From NCBI RefSeq assembly GCF_003989135.1, contig NZ_RYZZ01000014.1, positions 18,301 through 82,300 on the forward strand: 64,000 nucleotides of DNA, in the 5' to 3' direction. This document shows, one piece after another, positions 45,346-53,992 of this stretch; position 1 is the stretch's first letter; every line of letters starts with the position of its first letter. A program made the position numbers and the translations under genes. Source of the DNA: Peribacillus cavernae. GTDB taxonomy: Bacteria; Bacillota; Bacilli; Bacillales; DSM-1321. Below the pieces are notes generated by a model. It saw only the letters and a list, made by a program, of their open reading frames with translations. It did no database searches and had not been told where the DNA came from.

Positions 45346-45819
45346 ATGATAAAAGGATTATACGAAGCTCACTTACCAGTAAGTAATATGGAGAATTCAG
45401 TTGAGTTTTATCAAAGATTAGGCTTGGAGTTGGCATATAAAGGCGAAAAGGTTACCTTCTTTTGGATTGAAAAAGAAAGAAGTTGGCTTGGTTTATGGGA
45501 ATCTGAACAAGTGCAAATCCCTTATCATCCGTCGATCAGGCATGTGGCATTTCGAGTGGATCTTGAAGACATCAAAAGAGCTAAATCGTGGCTGAAGGAT
45601 AGGGGCATCTCCGTAAGAGAGTCATTCGGATTTTCGTCGGAACGCCAACCACTTGTGCTTCCAAATAACCCTCAAGCTCACGCAGCTATTTATTTTCATG
45701 ATCCTGATGGCAACTCTTTGGAATTAATTTCACCGCTCAGAATAGATGTTGAAGAAGAATTTAGAATGATGGAGTTAGATGAGTGGTACAAACAGAAGGT
45801 TAACCATATAAAGACATAA
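45346..45819 (+). CDS. VOC-family protein
   Basis: This 157-residue VOC protein has two modules: YEAHLPVSNMENSVEFYQRL and GLELAYKGEKVTFFWIEKER at the N-terminus, IRHVAFRVDLEDIKRAKSWL and AIYFHDPDGNSLELISPL at the end. Likely metal ligands are His-7, His near the middle (RHVAF) and Glu in SLELI. Similar proteins in Bacillus are annotated as glyoxalase or bleomycin/fosfomycin resistance-like, but FosB signature residues are not complete. The start at 45346 follows CAGGGGGATC; an upstream in-frame extension is unlikely. The next gene begins 16 bases later. Confidence 0.82.
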   Translation: MIKGLYEAHLPVSNMENSVEFYQRLGLELAYKGEKVTFFWIEKERSWLGLWESEQVQIPYHPSIRHVAFRVDLEDIKRAKSWLKDRGISVRESFGFSSERQPLVLPNNPQAHAAIYFHDPDGNSLELISPLRIDVEEEFRMMELDEWYKQKVNHIKT

Positions 45820-45834
45820 AGGGTGTGAACCGTT

Positions 45835-46329
45835 TTGTTAGATGTAAGATGTTTAGAAGTAAGTGAAACTGATTTTCTAATGGACATGATGTTTGAATCT
45901 ATTTATATTCCAGAGAATAAACCCTCTAAAAAGGAATTGTTAAATCTCCCTCATCTCAAAAAGTATAATGAGGGTTGGGGAAGAATCGGAGATAGGGCTT
46001 TAATAGCTTTAAATGAAGATAACCACCCTGTAGGCGCGGTATGGTATCGATTGTTTGATGAAAATAACAAAGGATATGGATATATTGATACTAACACACC
46101 GGAGTTAGGGATTGCTGTGCTAAAAGAGGCGAGAGGGATGGGAGCAGGTACCCTTCTTATGAGAAAAATCATTGAAAAAGCATCGGATGATGGTTATAAA
46201 TCAATTTCTTTAAGCGTGGACCCAAACAATATTCATGCTGTACAGCTTTATAACAAGCTTAGATTCGAAAAGTGCGGATCATCAGGTACGTCTTGGACAA
46301 TGGTATATTTCATTTCTGCTAGTAAGTAA
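45835..46329 (+). CDS. GNAT acetyltransferase
   Basis: This 164-residue GNAT protein has DVRCLEVSETDFLMDMMFES at the start, HPVGAVWYRLFDENNKGYGY as beta strand 4 region, and the acetyl-CoA site ELGIAVLKEARGMGAGTLLM (R-x-x-G-x-G/A). SLSVDPNNIHAVQLYNKLRF is the typical last motif. The TTG start at 45835 follows GGGTGTG; the site is weak. It is probably co-transcribed with the VOC gene. The acetyl acceptor is unknown. Confidence 0.85.
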   Translation: MLDVRCLEVSETDFLMDMMFESIYIPENKPSKKELLNLPHLKKYNEGWGRIGDRALIALNEDNHPVGAVWYRLFDENNKGYGYIDTNTPELGIAVLKEARGMGAGTLLMRKIIEKASDDGYKSISLSVDPNNIHAVQLYNKLRFEKCGSSGTSWTMVYFISASK

Positions 46330-46377
46330 CTAACAATTGCTTTAGTTTTTAAAAATAACTACTGGGAGTAATATCAT

Positions 46378-46830
46378 ATGAATAGTTTGCAAAAGCTTCT
46401 TGATCTTGATTTTGCATATCTTGAAACATTTACTAGGCGAATAGAAATGCTGGAAAAGTGTGAGAAATACAAATTAGATCAAAAGTTAATATCAGCTCTA
46501 AAAAAAGAAACGTTAATTGCAGGTATCAGTGCCGGTGCAATCTGTTGGTTTAAAAGTGGAATTCGTTCCAATTATCAAGGGGAAGGTTACATTGAAAGTC
46601 CAGGCTGGAATATTATCAACAAAACTTTTTGTCCACATTATAATCAGGAAGATAGAGCAAGGGCTTTTCATTTACTTTTGCAAAAAAGCAAAGGAAATGA
46701 AAACGCGATTGCTTTGGAAGACGATTGCGCTTTGTATATAACTGATGCTTGTGAATTGATTGGAGAGCCCTCAAGGTCCTGGGAGTTTCAAGTTAAGAAT
46801 GGCGAATTAACAAAACGAAACTTTATTTGA
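46378..46830 (+). pseudogene. Peptidase S51 (dipeptidase E-like), N-terminally incomplete
   Basis: The frame of 150 residues has the S51 nucleophile elbow TLIAGISAGAICWFKSGI, the following CPHYNQEDRARAFHLLL and AIALEDDCALYITD, all typical of peptidase E-like proteins of 210-240 residues. The N-terminal 80 or so residues with the GGGN motif are missing, and residues 1-30 do not fit the family. A weak GGGAG site precedes the ATG. It is either a truncated relic or a fusion of a foreign start with the catalytic half; I consider it inactive. Confidence 0.65.
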
Positions 46831-46835
46831 ATTTC

Positions 46836-46869
46836 AAAAAAAGATTACCCTCAAAACTGGGGTAATCCT
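46836..46869 (-). terminator. Terminator of the zinc dehydrogenase gene
   Basis: On the minus strand a stem formed by GGATTACCCC and GGGTAATC(T) with a short loop is followed by TTTTTTT. Confidence 0.75.
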
Positions 46870-46890
46870 CGATAAATCCTAGTCTAAATA

Positions 46891-46914
46891 ATTTAATCAA
46901 ACGTTTGATTAAAT
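46891..46914. repeat. Perfect 24-bp palindrome sharing its core with 18072-18101
   Basis: The stretch equals its reverse complement. Its 20-base centre TTAATCAAACGTTTGATTAA is identical to that at 18077-18096. It lies seven bases past the stop of the dehydrogenase gene. TetR-type operator form. Confidence 0.7.
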
Positions 46915-46920
46915 GTCGTG

Positions 46921-48065
46921 TTACGGCTTTAAAATAACCTTAATGACGTCATCTGCATGGTCGTTAAATACTTTATAGGCGTCACTTGCCATGTCCATCG
47001 GCACTTTATGGGTAATGATTTCAGTCGGGTCGAACTCGCCTTTTGTGATTTTATCAAACAGCATCGGCATATAATGGATGACCGGTGCCTGTCCCATTTT
47101 AAGCGTTACGTTTCTTTCAAAGATATTGCCAAGCGGGAACATGTTGTACATGGAGCCGTAGACTCCTGTTAGCTGAATCGTGCCAAACTTCCTGACTGCT
47201 TTAAGAGCGATTTGGATCGCGCTCAATGTTCCACCCTGCAGCTTCAGCTTTTGCTCAATCGCTTCAATTGCAGACTTTTTACCGTCCATACCGACGCAAT
47301 CAATGACGACATCCGCTCCGCCTTCGGTAATTTCTTTTATATAAGCGCCTGTGTCATCATATTCATCAAAGTTATAAATTTCAACATTGTTCATCTTTTT
47401 GGCATGGTTTAGCCTGTATGGAAGATTATCGATCGCAATAACGCGTTTTGCCCCTTTCATCCAGGCAAACTTTTGCGCCATTAAACCAACAGGGCCGCAG
47501 CCAAGTACCGTCACTGTATCCCCGGGCTTCATGCCTGAGTTTTCCACACTCCAATATGCTGTCGGCAATACATCTGACATAAACAGCAATGCCTCATCTT
47601 CAAGTTCGCATGACTCAGGAATCACGAATGGCATGAAATTGCCATAGGGAACCCTCATAAATTCTGCTTGTCCGCCCGGATAGTTGCCGTATCGTTCGGT
47701 AAAACCAAAATATCCGCCCGAATCTATTTCCTTATTTGGGTTGGAGTTGTCACATTGGCTTTCCAAATCATGCTGACAGTAATAGCACTCACCGCAAGAA
47801 ACATTAAACGGCAGGACTACTCTGTCTCCTTTTTTACCTTTGTAACTTCCGGTCCTACTTCCTCCACAATACCCATTGGTTCATGGCCGATCACGTAATC
47901 CGGGTGGGAAGGTAATGCCCCTTGATAGATATGAAGGTCAGACCCACAAATGGCTGTTGAAGTAATACGGACAATAATGTCATCCTTCTGTTCAAGAGTT
48001 GGATCTACTACCTGTTTCACTTGGATATCTTTAGCTCCTTGAATTGTTACTGCCTTCATGATCAT
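46921..48065 (-). pseudogene. Zinc-dependent alcohol/formaldehyde dehydrogenase with a one-base frameshift
   Basis: Two frames join into one FDH-like MDR protein of about 380 residues. The first (47817-48065) has KAVTIQGAKDIQVKQVVDPT, TAICGSDLHIYQG and VIGHEPMGIVEEVGPEVTKV. The second (from 47816 down) restores GDRVVLPFNVSCGECYYCQH, structural zinc cysteines, then VTVLGCGPVGLMAQKFAWMK for NAD and TGVYGSMYNMFPLG. The break is one extra A in the A6 run at about 47829-47834. Everything else is intact, so it is a recent mutation, a phase-variable tract or a sequencing error. The start follows TAGGAGGATG. Confidence 0.88.
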
Positions 48066-48290
48066 CCTCCTAAATATGGAATACTTGTATTATACCCGCT
48101 CTATTTTTTTATATGTCTTGGATGTGTTGGCCGTTAAAGCTAAACTTACTGCTAAAGAATGGAACCGCTTAAAAGGCAATAATCCACCAACATAAGAAAA
48201 TATGCAGGGGTTAAAATAAAACCTGTTGACCATTAAAGCAACACAGAATAGTTTTAGATTAATTCAACTAAAAAATAAGGGAGCTGAAAT

Positions 48291-48848
48291 ATGAAAGGAT
48301 ATCTTTTGTCAGTATGGAATATACTAGATCCTTTATATTTTAGGTGTACACGGCTTAATTATCTTCCAGAGAAGGAATTCAGCAAAAGTATTTTTAGGGT
48401 ACGTCTTACTTGCTATAAAGGACAAGATGTTATACTTTCTGATGAAATTCAGATTAAAAAAAACGATACTTTGGTAAAAATTCATTTGCATAATGCCCGA
48501 TTATTACATGAACTAAAACATATAAAAAGTGAAGTGAAAAGAGCAAAGATTATTTATCGAAGTGTTCAAAGTTCGTTACCGGGAATTGAAGAGTACGTAC
48601 GCAACCATAAAAGCTCCAATGATATTAAAGGAATTATTGGAATCACGGTTTTAAACAAAGTATGTGACCGTCTGGGGTTTGAGGTTGTGGATATATCCAC
48701 TCCGGTTTATAGAAACCTTAAATGGCTTACTTTTTTGTCGATAAATATCCTATCTTCACCAAAACCTTGGAGTAGCATTTTCAAACATCCAGCCCCAAGT
48801 TATTTATTTATGTCTAAGGAAAAGCTAACCAAACTGTACAAAACATAA
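48291..48848 (+). CDS. ykoP: YkoP-like protein
   Basis: This 185-residue cytoplasmic protein of unknown function begins MKGYLLSVWNILDPLYFRCT. It includes a strand-rich part (FRVRLTCYKGQDVILSDEIQ), a helical part (LLHELKHIKSEVKRAKIIYR) and a C-terminal KPAPSYLFMSKEKLTKLY-like tail (HPAPSYLFMSKEKL). I recognise it as the family of B. subtilis YkoP, which there lies between ykoN and ykoQ. The same partners occur just downstream here but in altered orientation. The ribosome binding site is AAGGGAGC. Function is not known. Confidence 0.7.
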   Translation: MKGYLLSVWNILDPLYFRCTRLNYLPEKEFSKSIFRVRLTCYKGQDVILSDEIQIKKNDTLVKIHLHNARLLHELKHIKSEVKRAKIIYRSVQSSLPGIEEYVRNHKSSNDIKGIIGITVLNKVCDRLGFEVVDISTPVYRNLKWLTFLSINILSSPKPWSSIFKHPAPSYLFMSKEKLTKLYKT

Positions 48849-48890
48849 ACCATCATTTATCAAGCACCTCCACTAAACAAGTGCTTTGGA

Positions 48891-48925
48891 TATTAAAAAG
48901 ACTGTTAACATAATCGTTAACAGTC
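48891..48925 (-). terminator. Terminator of the ykoQ-like gene
   Basis: A 10-bp stem (GACTGTTAAC with GTTAACAGTC) is followed on the minus strand by TTTTTAATA. A second weak dyad AAGCAC/GTGCTTT lies at 48872 for the opposite direction. Confidence 0.75.
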
Positions 48926-49780
48926 TTAGATTGCAGGTAAAGATGATTCATGATTGGCAGCAGGTGGCAATGATAACTGGTGCAAAGTAATTTCAGGACG
49001 GCTTCCAATCCGAATATTAACTCCTGTCTGGCCCAATCCCTCATTTATATAAAAAGGTTTTCCGTCTTGGATATGCATTCCTTTAATCATGTTCATTTTT
49101 ATAAGTTTTCCCATCTTGACAAGATGGTACGCTTTAGGATAGCAAATCTGGCCGCCATGGAAATGCCCTGCCATCAAATAATCAAATTGATAATTTGTCA
49201 TATCAAGGACGACATTAGGATCATGGGTTATCACTAGATTGGTCCCATTTTCAATATTTGAATATGAAGCCCCCAAATCACTTCTTCCTGTACTGTAGTC
49301 ATCAATACCGATGATATTTACTGTTTTTCCATCAACTGATATTACTTTGTTCTTATTTTGTAAAACAACACATCCGTATTTTTCCAGTTCATCCTTTAAC
49401 TGATATAGGTCATCGTTACGTAAAACATAATCATGGTTCCCGAACACAGCATAAATGCCATATTTTATATTTAGTTTATTTAGAACCTTCAAATAGGGAA
49501 TTAGCTTAGGAATTGTTCGTTTTCTGTCGAGGAAATCACCTGTAAGAGCGATTAAATCAATCTCTTCATTTTTTAATTTGTCATGAAGTTCATCAGGCGT
49601 AATGGAGATATTTTCAAGATGCATATCGGAAAGTTGCAATATATTTAAAACGGATGTATTTCCGTGGTGAGATTGGTTTATTGAAATTCGATTGATTACG
49701 ATATCCTTTGTATTCTTGTATGCTCTATTTATAAGATAAAAAAGGACAATAAGTAAAGCTGTAAAAAGTAAGAACATCAA
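48926..49780 (-). CDS. ykoQ: YkoQ-like membrane-anchored metallophosphoesterase
   Basis: This 284-residue calcineurin-like phosphoesterase has one N-terminal membrane helix (FLLFTALLIVLFYLINRAY). All five metal motifs are present: LQLSDMHLENI, ALTGDFLDRK, AVFGNHDYVLR, LVITHDPNVVL and MAGHFHGGQICYP. Similar YkoQ/YaeI proteins act on phospholipid or UDP-lipid substrates (for example UDP-diacylglucosamine in LpxG/LpxI analogues), so a role in glycolipid turnover with the YkoN-type transferase is plausible. The catalytic domain location (inside or outside) is not clear. GGGAGGAGTG precedes the start. Confidence 0.82.
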   Translation of the reverse strand: MMFLLFTALLIVLFYLINRAYKNTKDIVINRISINQSHHGNTSVLNILQLSDMHLENISITPDELHDKLKNEEIDLIALTGDFLDRKRTIPKLIPYLKVLNKLNIKYGIYAVFGNHDYVLRNDDLYQLKDELEKYGCVVLQNKNKVISVDGKTVNIIGIDDYSTGRSDLGASYSNIENGTNLVITHDPNVVLDMTNYQFDYLMAGHFHGGQICYPKAYHLVKMGKLIKMNMIKGMHIQDGKPFYINEGLGQTGVNIRIGSRPEITLHQLSLPPAANHESSLPAI

Positions 49781-49941
49781 TTTTTATCACTCCTCCCAAT
49801 ACAATTATACATGAAAAACCTCCTTATTCTTACGGTAATTGATGGGACTAATGTCATGGGCCCTTTTACCATCATCTATTATGAATAGATAAAAGAAGAA
49901 CAAAGAAAATAAAAGAAACTATACCGATATGGAGAAATGCC

Positions 49942-51087
49942 ATGAAACAGCGTTCTGCTAATAAGACGATTTTGTTTTTACCATTCTTACAAATCCCATC
50001 AGGCCATCATCAGGTTGCAAGAGCATTATTGGAAGGAATACAAAAAAGCCAACCAAATATCATCTGTGAAAGTGTGGATATTCTGTCCTATAGCTATGGA
50101 AAAGCAGAATCCATTGTATCAAACGTTTATCTTAAATGGATCCATTCGTTTCCGGGTTTATACAGTTTAATTTACAGTAATACAGTTTATAAAAATGTAA
50201 ATAAGCAAAAACACTATAGAATTTTCGAATTACTTTTCTTACCATTCATCAAAAAATTATTGAAGCAAAAAACCCCCACTTTGATTGTATGCACACATGC
50301 CCTACCATCCTATATGCTTAATTGTTTGAAAGAAAAAAAGGAGTTAACAATACCGGTTATTAATGTGTATACTGATTATTTTATTCATCAGCTTTGGGGA
50401 ATTGAGCATATTGACTATCATTTTGTTTCATCTCAAGAAATGAAAGATTTTTTGCAGCTGAAAGGGGTAAAAGAAGAACAGATTTTTGTTACAGGAGTCC
50501 CGATTCATAATAAAATTAACAAACAAAAAGAACCCTTAATGGAACGGGAAGCTTCTTCTACATTGAAGATCTTAATAGCAGGAGGAAATCTTGGTGCAGG
50601 TTTAATAGAAAAGTTAGTAAAAAAAATAAATTATAATAGTGAATTTCATTATTATGTATTATGCGGCACAAATAAGAAGTTATATGACAGGATACTTAAA
50701 CTGGGGAATAACAATATAACACCTTTACATTATATTACGTGCAAAGAACAAATGAATGAGCTTTATGATCACGTAGATGCAATTGTCACTAAACCGGGCG
50801 GGGTTACAATAAGTGAGTGTCTTTTCAAAAGAAAACCTATTTTTCTATATCATGCACTACCGGGACAAGAAGAAATCAATATGCAAACGCTTGAAAGACT
50901 AGGGGTTATTAGTCATTTGAAAGGTTGGGAAGAGGACGACAAATCGTTAGAGGATGAAATATATTCATTTTTTAATGACAACCAACAACTTCGTACTAAT
51001 CAGAATCGAATTGCAGAATACCATCAGCTTGTTAACACAAAAGAGCCTGCAGAAATCATTGAGGAATTATTGGCTGCCCGTAGTTAG
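49942..51087 (+). CDS. ykoN: YkoN-like glycosyltransferase (GT28, MGDG-synthase type)
   Basis: This 381-residue transferase of the MurG/UgtP/MGDG synthase group has the N-terminal acceptor domain FLPFLQIPSGHHQVARALLE and PTLIVCTHALPSYMLNCL. The donor domain has LKILIAGGNLGAGLIEKLVK, AIVTKPGGVTISECLFKRKP and YHALPGQEEINMQTLERLGV. The GGH-like motif is SGHHQVA. It is probably membrane-associated and transfers sugar to a lipid. It is divergent from ykoQ by 160 bases. The ribosome binding site is ATGGAGAAATG. Substrate unknown. Confidence 0.82.
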   Translation: MKQRSANKTILFLPFLQIPSGHHQVARALLEGIQKSQPNIICESVDILSYSYGKAESIVSNVYLKWIHSFPGLYSLIYSNTVYKNVNKQKHYRIFELLFLPFIKKLLKQKTPTLIVCTHALPSYMLNCLKEKKELTIPVINVYTDYFIHQLWGIEHIDYHFVSSQEMKDFLQLKGVKEEQIFVTGVPIHNKINKQKEPLMEREASSTLKILIAGGNLGAGLIEKLVKKINYNSEFHYYVLCGTNKKLYDRILKLGNNNITPLHYITCKEQMNELYDHVDAIVTKPGGVTISECLFKRKPIFLYHALPGQEEINMQTLERLGVISHLKGWEEDDKSLEDEIYSFFNDNQQLRTNQNRIAEYHQLVNTKEPAEIIEELLAARS

Positions 51088-51354
51088 TAATATTAATGAT
51101 TGATTTCATTAAGCTGACCCCTAATCACTTTTTATAGGCCTCCATGAATATCGTGTCTGATTCTATTGAATATATTCCTGAATTTTTCCTCCCTAGCTCA
51201 TCTGAGCCCTCTTCTAGTCCTAAGAGTCAGTTTAGATTTCTTACATAATTTTGGTGTAAAAAATAACCTATAAATTTTGAAATAAAAGTTATCTAGGTAA
51301 TGTAACCATTATGAATGAATTGCATAATATGGGTGTGGAAGACGAGGAGGGATC

Positions 51355-51717
51355 ATGATGAATAATCCATATATTGGACCTGAAGGATTTCAGGCACCTT
51401 ACAGGGATCAAGAAAATCAGGATTTTAGAGATGTGAAAATTAAAATCAGACAGCACATCAATTATCATGTTATCGGACATATGAGTGATGGCTCTAAGGT
51501 GGATGGAATTATTGAGGATATGGACGATGACGGGGTGACCATGCTAGTTGGTGAAGATATGTATGCTGACACCGACGAAGGCATGAGGCAATTTGGCGGA
51601 TATGGTGGTGGGTATGGCGGAGGATACAGAAGAAGATACCGTCGTTATCGCCGGCGCCGGTATCCGTATAATTACTTTGTGTTTCCATTTTTTGTGCCGT
51701 ACCCTTATTATTATTGA
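51355..51717 (+). CDS. Small protein with Lsm-like domain and Gly/Arg/Tyr-rich tail
   Basis: The 120 residues split in three. Residues 1-30 are polar; 30-75 (INYHVIGHMSDGSKVDGIIE, DMDDDGVTMLVGEDMY) look like a small beta barrel of the type KVTV-L-DGS-V-G-I-D-D-D--T; 80-120 is low-complexity: GGYGGGYGGGYRRRYRRYRR then aromatic PYNYFVFPFFVPYPYYY. Several Bacillus spore coat or surface proteins have such tails. There is no signal peptide. GACGAGGAGGGATC supports ATG 51355 or 51358. Function unknown; RNA or spore-coat association are two guesses. Confidence 0.75.
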   Translation: MMNNPYIGPEGFQAPYRDQENQDFRDVKIKIRQHINYHVIGHMSDGSKVDGIIEDMDDDGVTMLVGEDMYADTDEGMRQFGGYGGGYGGGYRRRYRRYRRRRYPYNYFVFPFFVPYPYYY

Positions 51718-51749
51718 TAATGTTCCTAGAAAAGACTTTTCTTTAAAAA

Positions 51750-51830
51750 AGCAAAATCACAGGGTCTATTCCTTAATTCAGCTATCCTTCCTTCATAGGA
51801 TAGTAATGAACATTTGACCCTGTGCTTTCT
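51750..51830. terminator. Bidirectional terminator with nested hairpin
   Basis: Outer arms CACAGGGTC (51758-51766) and GACCCTGTG (51816-51824) enclose an inner CTATCC/GGATAG hairpin. On the minus strand TTTTGCTTTTTT follows, serving the quinone reductase gene. Confidence 0.7.
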
Positions 51831-51832
51831 AT

Positions 51833-52798
51833 TTAAGGAAGCAACAATATCTTCCCGGTGCTTTTTCGGCTTTCAAGCAAGCGGTGTGCGTCGGCGCCGT
51901 CTTTTAAAGAAAAAGTGAAAGGATCGGCGATGTTTAACTTTCCTTCCGTAATCCAGTCAAACAATTGCTTGGATCGGACTGTTCTTTCGTAATGGGAGGT
52001 CAAAACATTCCAAAGGTCTCCGCCGGTTAGTGTTTTAGAAGTATCCATGAGCATCCGCGGGTCCACCGGAGCGGGATCCCCTCCAGCCATACCGAAAAAT
52101 ACTACCGTACCGCCAATTCTCGTCGCCTCAAAACTTTCTGCTAACGTAGACCCGACTGACTCGTACACGATGTCCACACCCTGACCCTTTGTCACTTCCC
52201 GTACTTTTTCACACCAAGGTTCTTTATACAGAAATACATAGTCTGCCCCAGCTGAATAGGCAGCGTCAGCCTTTTCATTGGAGGAGGTTAAACCAATTAC
52301 CTGTCCGCCAAGCAGTTTTGCCATTTGAACTAGGAGTTGTCCAACCCCTCCAGCTGCTGCGTGGACCAGAACAGAGTCAGCTGCTTTTATTTGATAGCTG
52401 TCCTGGGTTAAATAATGTGCGGTTAATCCTTGCAGTAAGACAGATGCGGCAGTTTCAAAAGAAATATTATCCGGCAATGGAATCGCTTTTTCGGCAGGAA
52501 CGGCGACCAGCTCAGCGTTGGCGAATGGGGCATCCGTGAACACAATGCGGTCTCCCGCTCTAACGCCAGTCACATCATCACCTACTTGTTCAACAATTCC
52601 GGCACCTTCATAGCCCAATATGTAAGGTGGTTCTCCTGCAAGGTGGTAATTTCCTTTCCTTCTGTATACGTCGGCAAAATTAAGCCCGATTGCCTTCATT
52701 CTTATCAATATTTCGTCATTTTTAATAGTGGGGTCAGGCAATTCTGTGTACTCCAGAACTTCAGGACCGCCAAAAGTGTTAAAGATCAGTGCTTTCAT
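51833..52798 (-). CDS. Quinone oxidoreductase-like MDR protein
   Basis: This 321-residue zinc-free medium-chain reductase (QOR type) has MKALIFNTFGGPEVLEYTEL, AIGLNFADVYRRKGNYHLAG, LGYEGAGIVEQVGDDVTGVR, the NADPH fold VLVHAAAGGVGQLLVQMAKL, GQVIGLTSSNEK and VFFGMAGGDPAPVDPRML. Catalytic zinc ligands are absent, as in quinone reductases. The ATG at 52798 has GGAAAGAGG upstream and matches the family. A longer frame reaching into the next gene is rejected. It follows the DedA gene by 19 bases, probably one operon. Confidence 0.88.
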   Translation of the reverse strand: MKALIFNTFGGPEVLEYTELPDPTIKNDEILIRMKAIGLNFADVYRRKGNYHLAGEPPYILGYEGAGIVEQVGDDVTGVRAGDRIVFTDAPFANAELVAVPAEKAIPLPDNISFETAASVLLQGLTAHYLTQDSYQIKAADSVLVHAAAGGVGQLLVQMAKLLGGQVIGLTSSNEKADAAYSAGADYVFLYKEPWCEKVREVTKGQGVDIVYESVGSTLAESFEATRIGGTVVFFGMAGGDPAPVDPRMLMDTSKTLTGGDLWNVLTSHYERTVRSKQLFDWITEGKLNIADPFTFSLKDGADAHRLLESRKSTGKILLLP

Positions 52799-52817
52799 GT
52801 TTGACCTCTTTCCTTCT

Positions 52818-53426
52818 TCAAGCTCTTCTTTTCTTGCGGATAAATAAAATAACGAAAATGACAATGCCCATTCCAATTACAGCGTAGGCGATATTCGAAT
52901 AAATGCCGATAAAGTGGGTGATATCTTCCCAGGATTCTCCTAATGCAGCCCCCACTGTAATGAGGATAATATTCCAGATAAGGGTTCCGATTGTTGTAAA
53001 AAGGAGAAAAAGCCAGAATTTCATATTAGACATGCCGGCAGGAATCGAAATTAGGCTCCTAACCAATGGAATCATCCGGCAGAAAAGGACCGTCCAATAC
53101 CCATATTTATCAAACCAAGCATCTGCTCTATGAATGTCTGCTTTAGTGACACGAAGGATATGTCCCCAACGCTCGACAATTTTCTCCAGTTTCTCTACAT
53201 CAAGAAGAAGGCCAATTCCATACAGGACAACTGCTCCGAGTACTGAACCCACGGTTGCGGCGGCGACGACACCCGGTATCGTCAAGTCTGTATAAGTAGT
53301 CATGAATCCCCCGAAGGGAAGAATGACTTCAGATGGAATCGGGGGGAACACATTTTCCAACGCAATCATTAAAAAAACACCTAAATAACCAAACTGCTCC
53401 ATAAAATTTGTAATCCAGCTTTGCAT
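52818..53426 (-). CDS. DedA/SNARE-associated family membrane protein
   Basis: This 202-residue integral membrane protein shows the DedA pattern: FGYLGVFLMIALENVFPPIP with the conserved Glu and PPIPSE, LPFGGFMTTY, VEKWGH-like IVERWGHILRVTKADIHRAD, and FCRMIPLVRSLISIPAGMSN (F-R-xP--R--xS-PAG-xxM). Some DedA proteins (PetA, UptA) flip phospholipid or undecaprenyl phosphate. Which one this is cannot be told. It is the first gene of a two-gene minus-strand unit. The ribosome binding site is GGAGGTTTAAC. Confidence 0.88.
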   Translation of the reverse strand: MQSWITNFMEQFGYLGVFLMIALENVFPPIPSEVILPFGGFMTTYTDLTIPGVVAAATVGSVLGAVVLYGIGLLLDVEKLEKIVERWGHILRVTKADIHRADAWFDKYGYWTVLFCRMIPLVRSLISIPAGMSNMKFWLFLLFTTIGTLIWNIILITVGAALGESWEDITHFIGIYSNIAYAVIGMGIVIFVILFIRKKRRA

Positions 53427-53541
53427 GTTAAACCTCCGAAAATTAAGCTAACTCAAGCATAGTTGTATCAAATCTGGACGTCAACCAAATATGATTGTTA
53501 GTGTTAATTTACGTTTCCTGTAGAACTGCCCATAGGAAAAG

Positions 53542-53582
53542 ACCTGAAGGAATCATAATATGATTCCTTCAGGTGTTTTTCC
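53542..53582 (-). terminator. Terminator of the SASP gene
   Basis: A 15-bp perfect stem (ACCTGAAGGAATCAT with ATGATTCCTTCAGGT) has T-rich tails on both strands. Confidence 0.85.
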
Positions 53583-53599
53583 GTTGTTGCTTTTACAAT

Positions 53600-53854
53600 T
53601 TAATGTTTTTTGTTCAAACTTTCCTCAGCCATTTTGACAAGTTCGCGTACCATACTGCCGCCTAACCTGCCGCCGATTTTACCGGTTTGGCGGGCTGTAA
53701 GCTGGCCGTTATACCCTTTTTCCAGTGGAACACCTGCTTCTTCTGCAGCTTCAAATTTAGCGTTATCGGAATTCTGTGTGTTGGCCACTTTAGCCTTTAA
53801 ATTATCCAATCCCTCTCTCGCTTCAGGGACAAGAATTCTATTTCTTCTCGCCAT
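53600..53854 (-). CDS. Alpha/beta-type small acid-soluble spore protein
   Basis: SASPs coat and protect DNA in dormant spores and are degraded by GPR at germination. The 84 residues have VPEAREGLDNLKAKVAN, a GPR site (DNAKFEAAEEAGV, the Glu-Xaa cut) and the invariant DNA-binding NGQLTARQTGKIGGRLGGSM followed by VRELVKMAEESL. It begins MARRNRILVPEA, as in the SspA/SspC/SspF group with slightly longer N-terminus. The ribosome binding site is AAAGGGGGG. SigG control is expected; I did not find a confident SigG promoter. It proves a spore-forming host. Confidence 0.95.
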   Translation of the reverse strand: MARRNRILVPEAREGLDNLKAKVANTQNSDNAKFEAAEEAGVPLEKGYNGQLTARQTGKIGGRLGGSMVRELVKMAEESLNKKH

Positions 53855-53950
53855 GTTTATCCCCCCTTTAGAGTAGCGTTCCCTGAAAACGGGAACGAAA
53901 TTATCAAGGCTGGGTTGAATACTAGTTCAACTTTCATTTAACACTATAAA

Positions 53951-53988
53951 AACAAAAAGCTGGCCCAGTTTTTCACTGGCCAGCTTCA
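53951..53988 (-). terminator. Terminator of the YhfH-like gene
   Basis: On the minus strand AAGCTGGCCAGT and ACTGGGCCAGCTT form a long stem with one bulge, followed by TTTTGTTTTT. Confidence 0.8.
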
Positions 53989-53992
53989 AGTG

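Noticed and set aside
52799..52876. N-terminal extension of the quinone reductase into the DedA gene
   Set aside because: The extension reads the DedA 3' end in another frame; MKALIFNTFGG at 52798 is the family start.
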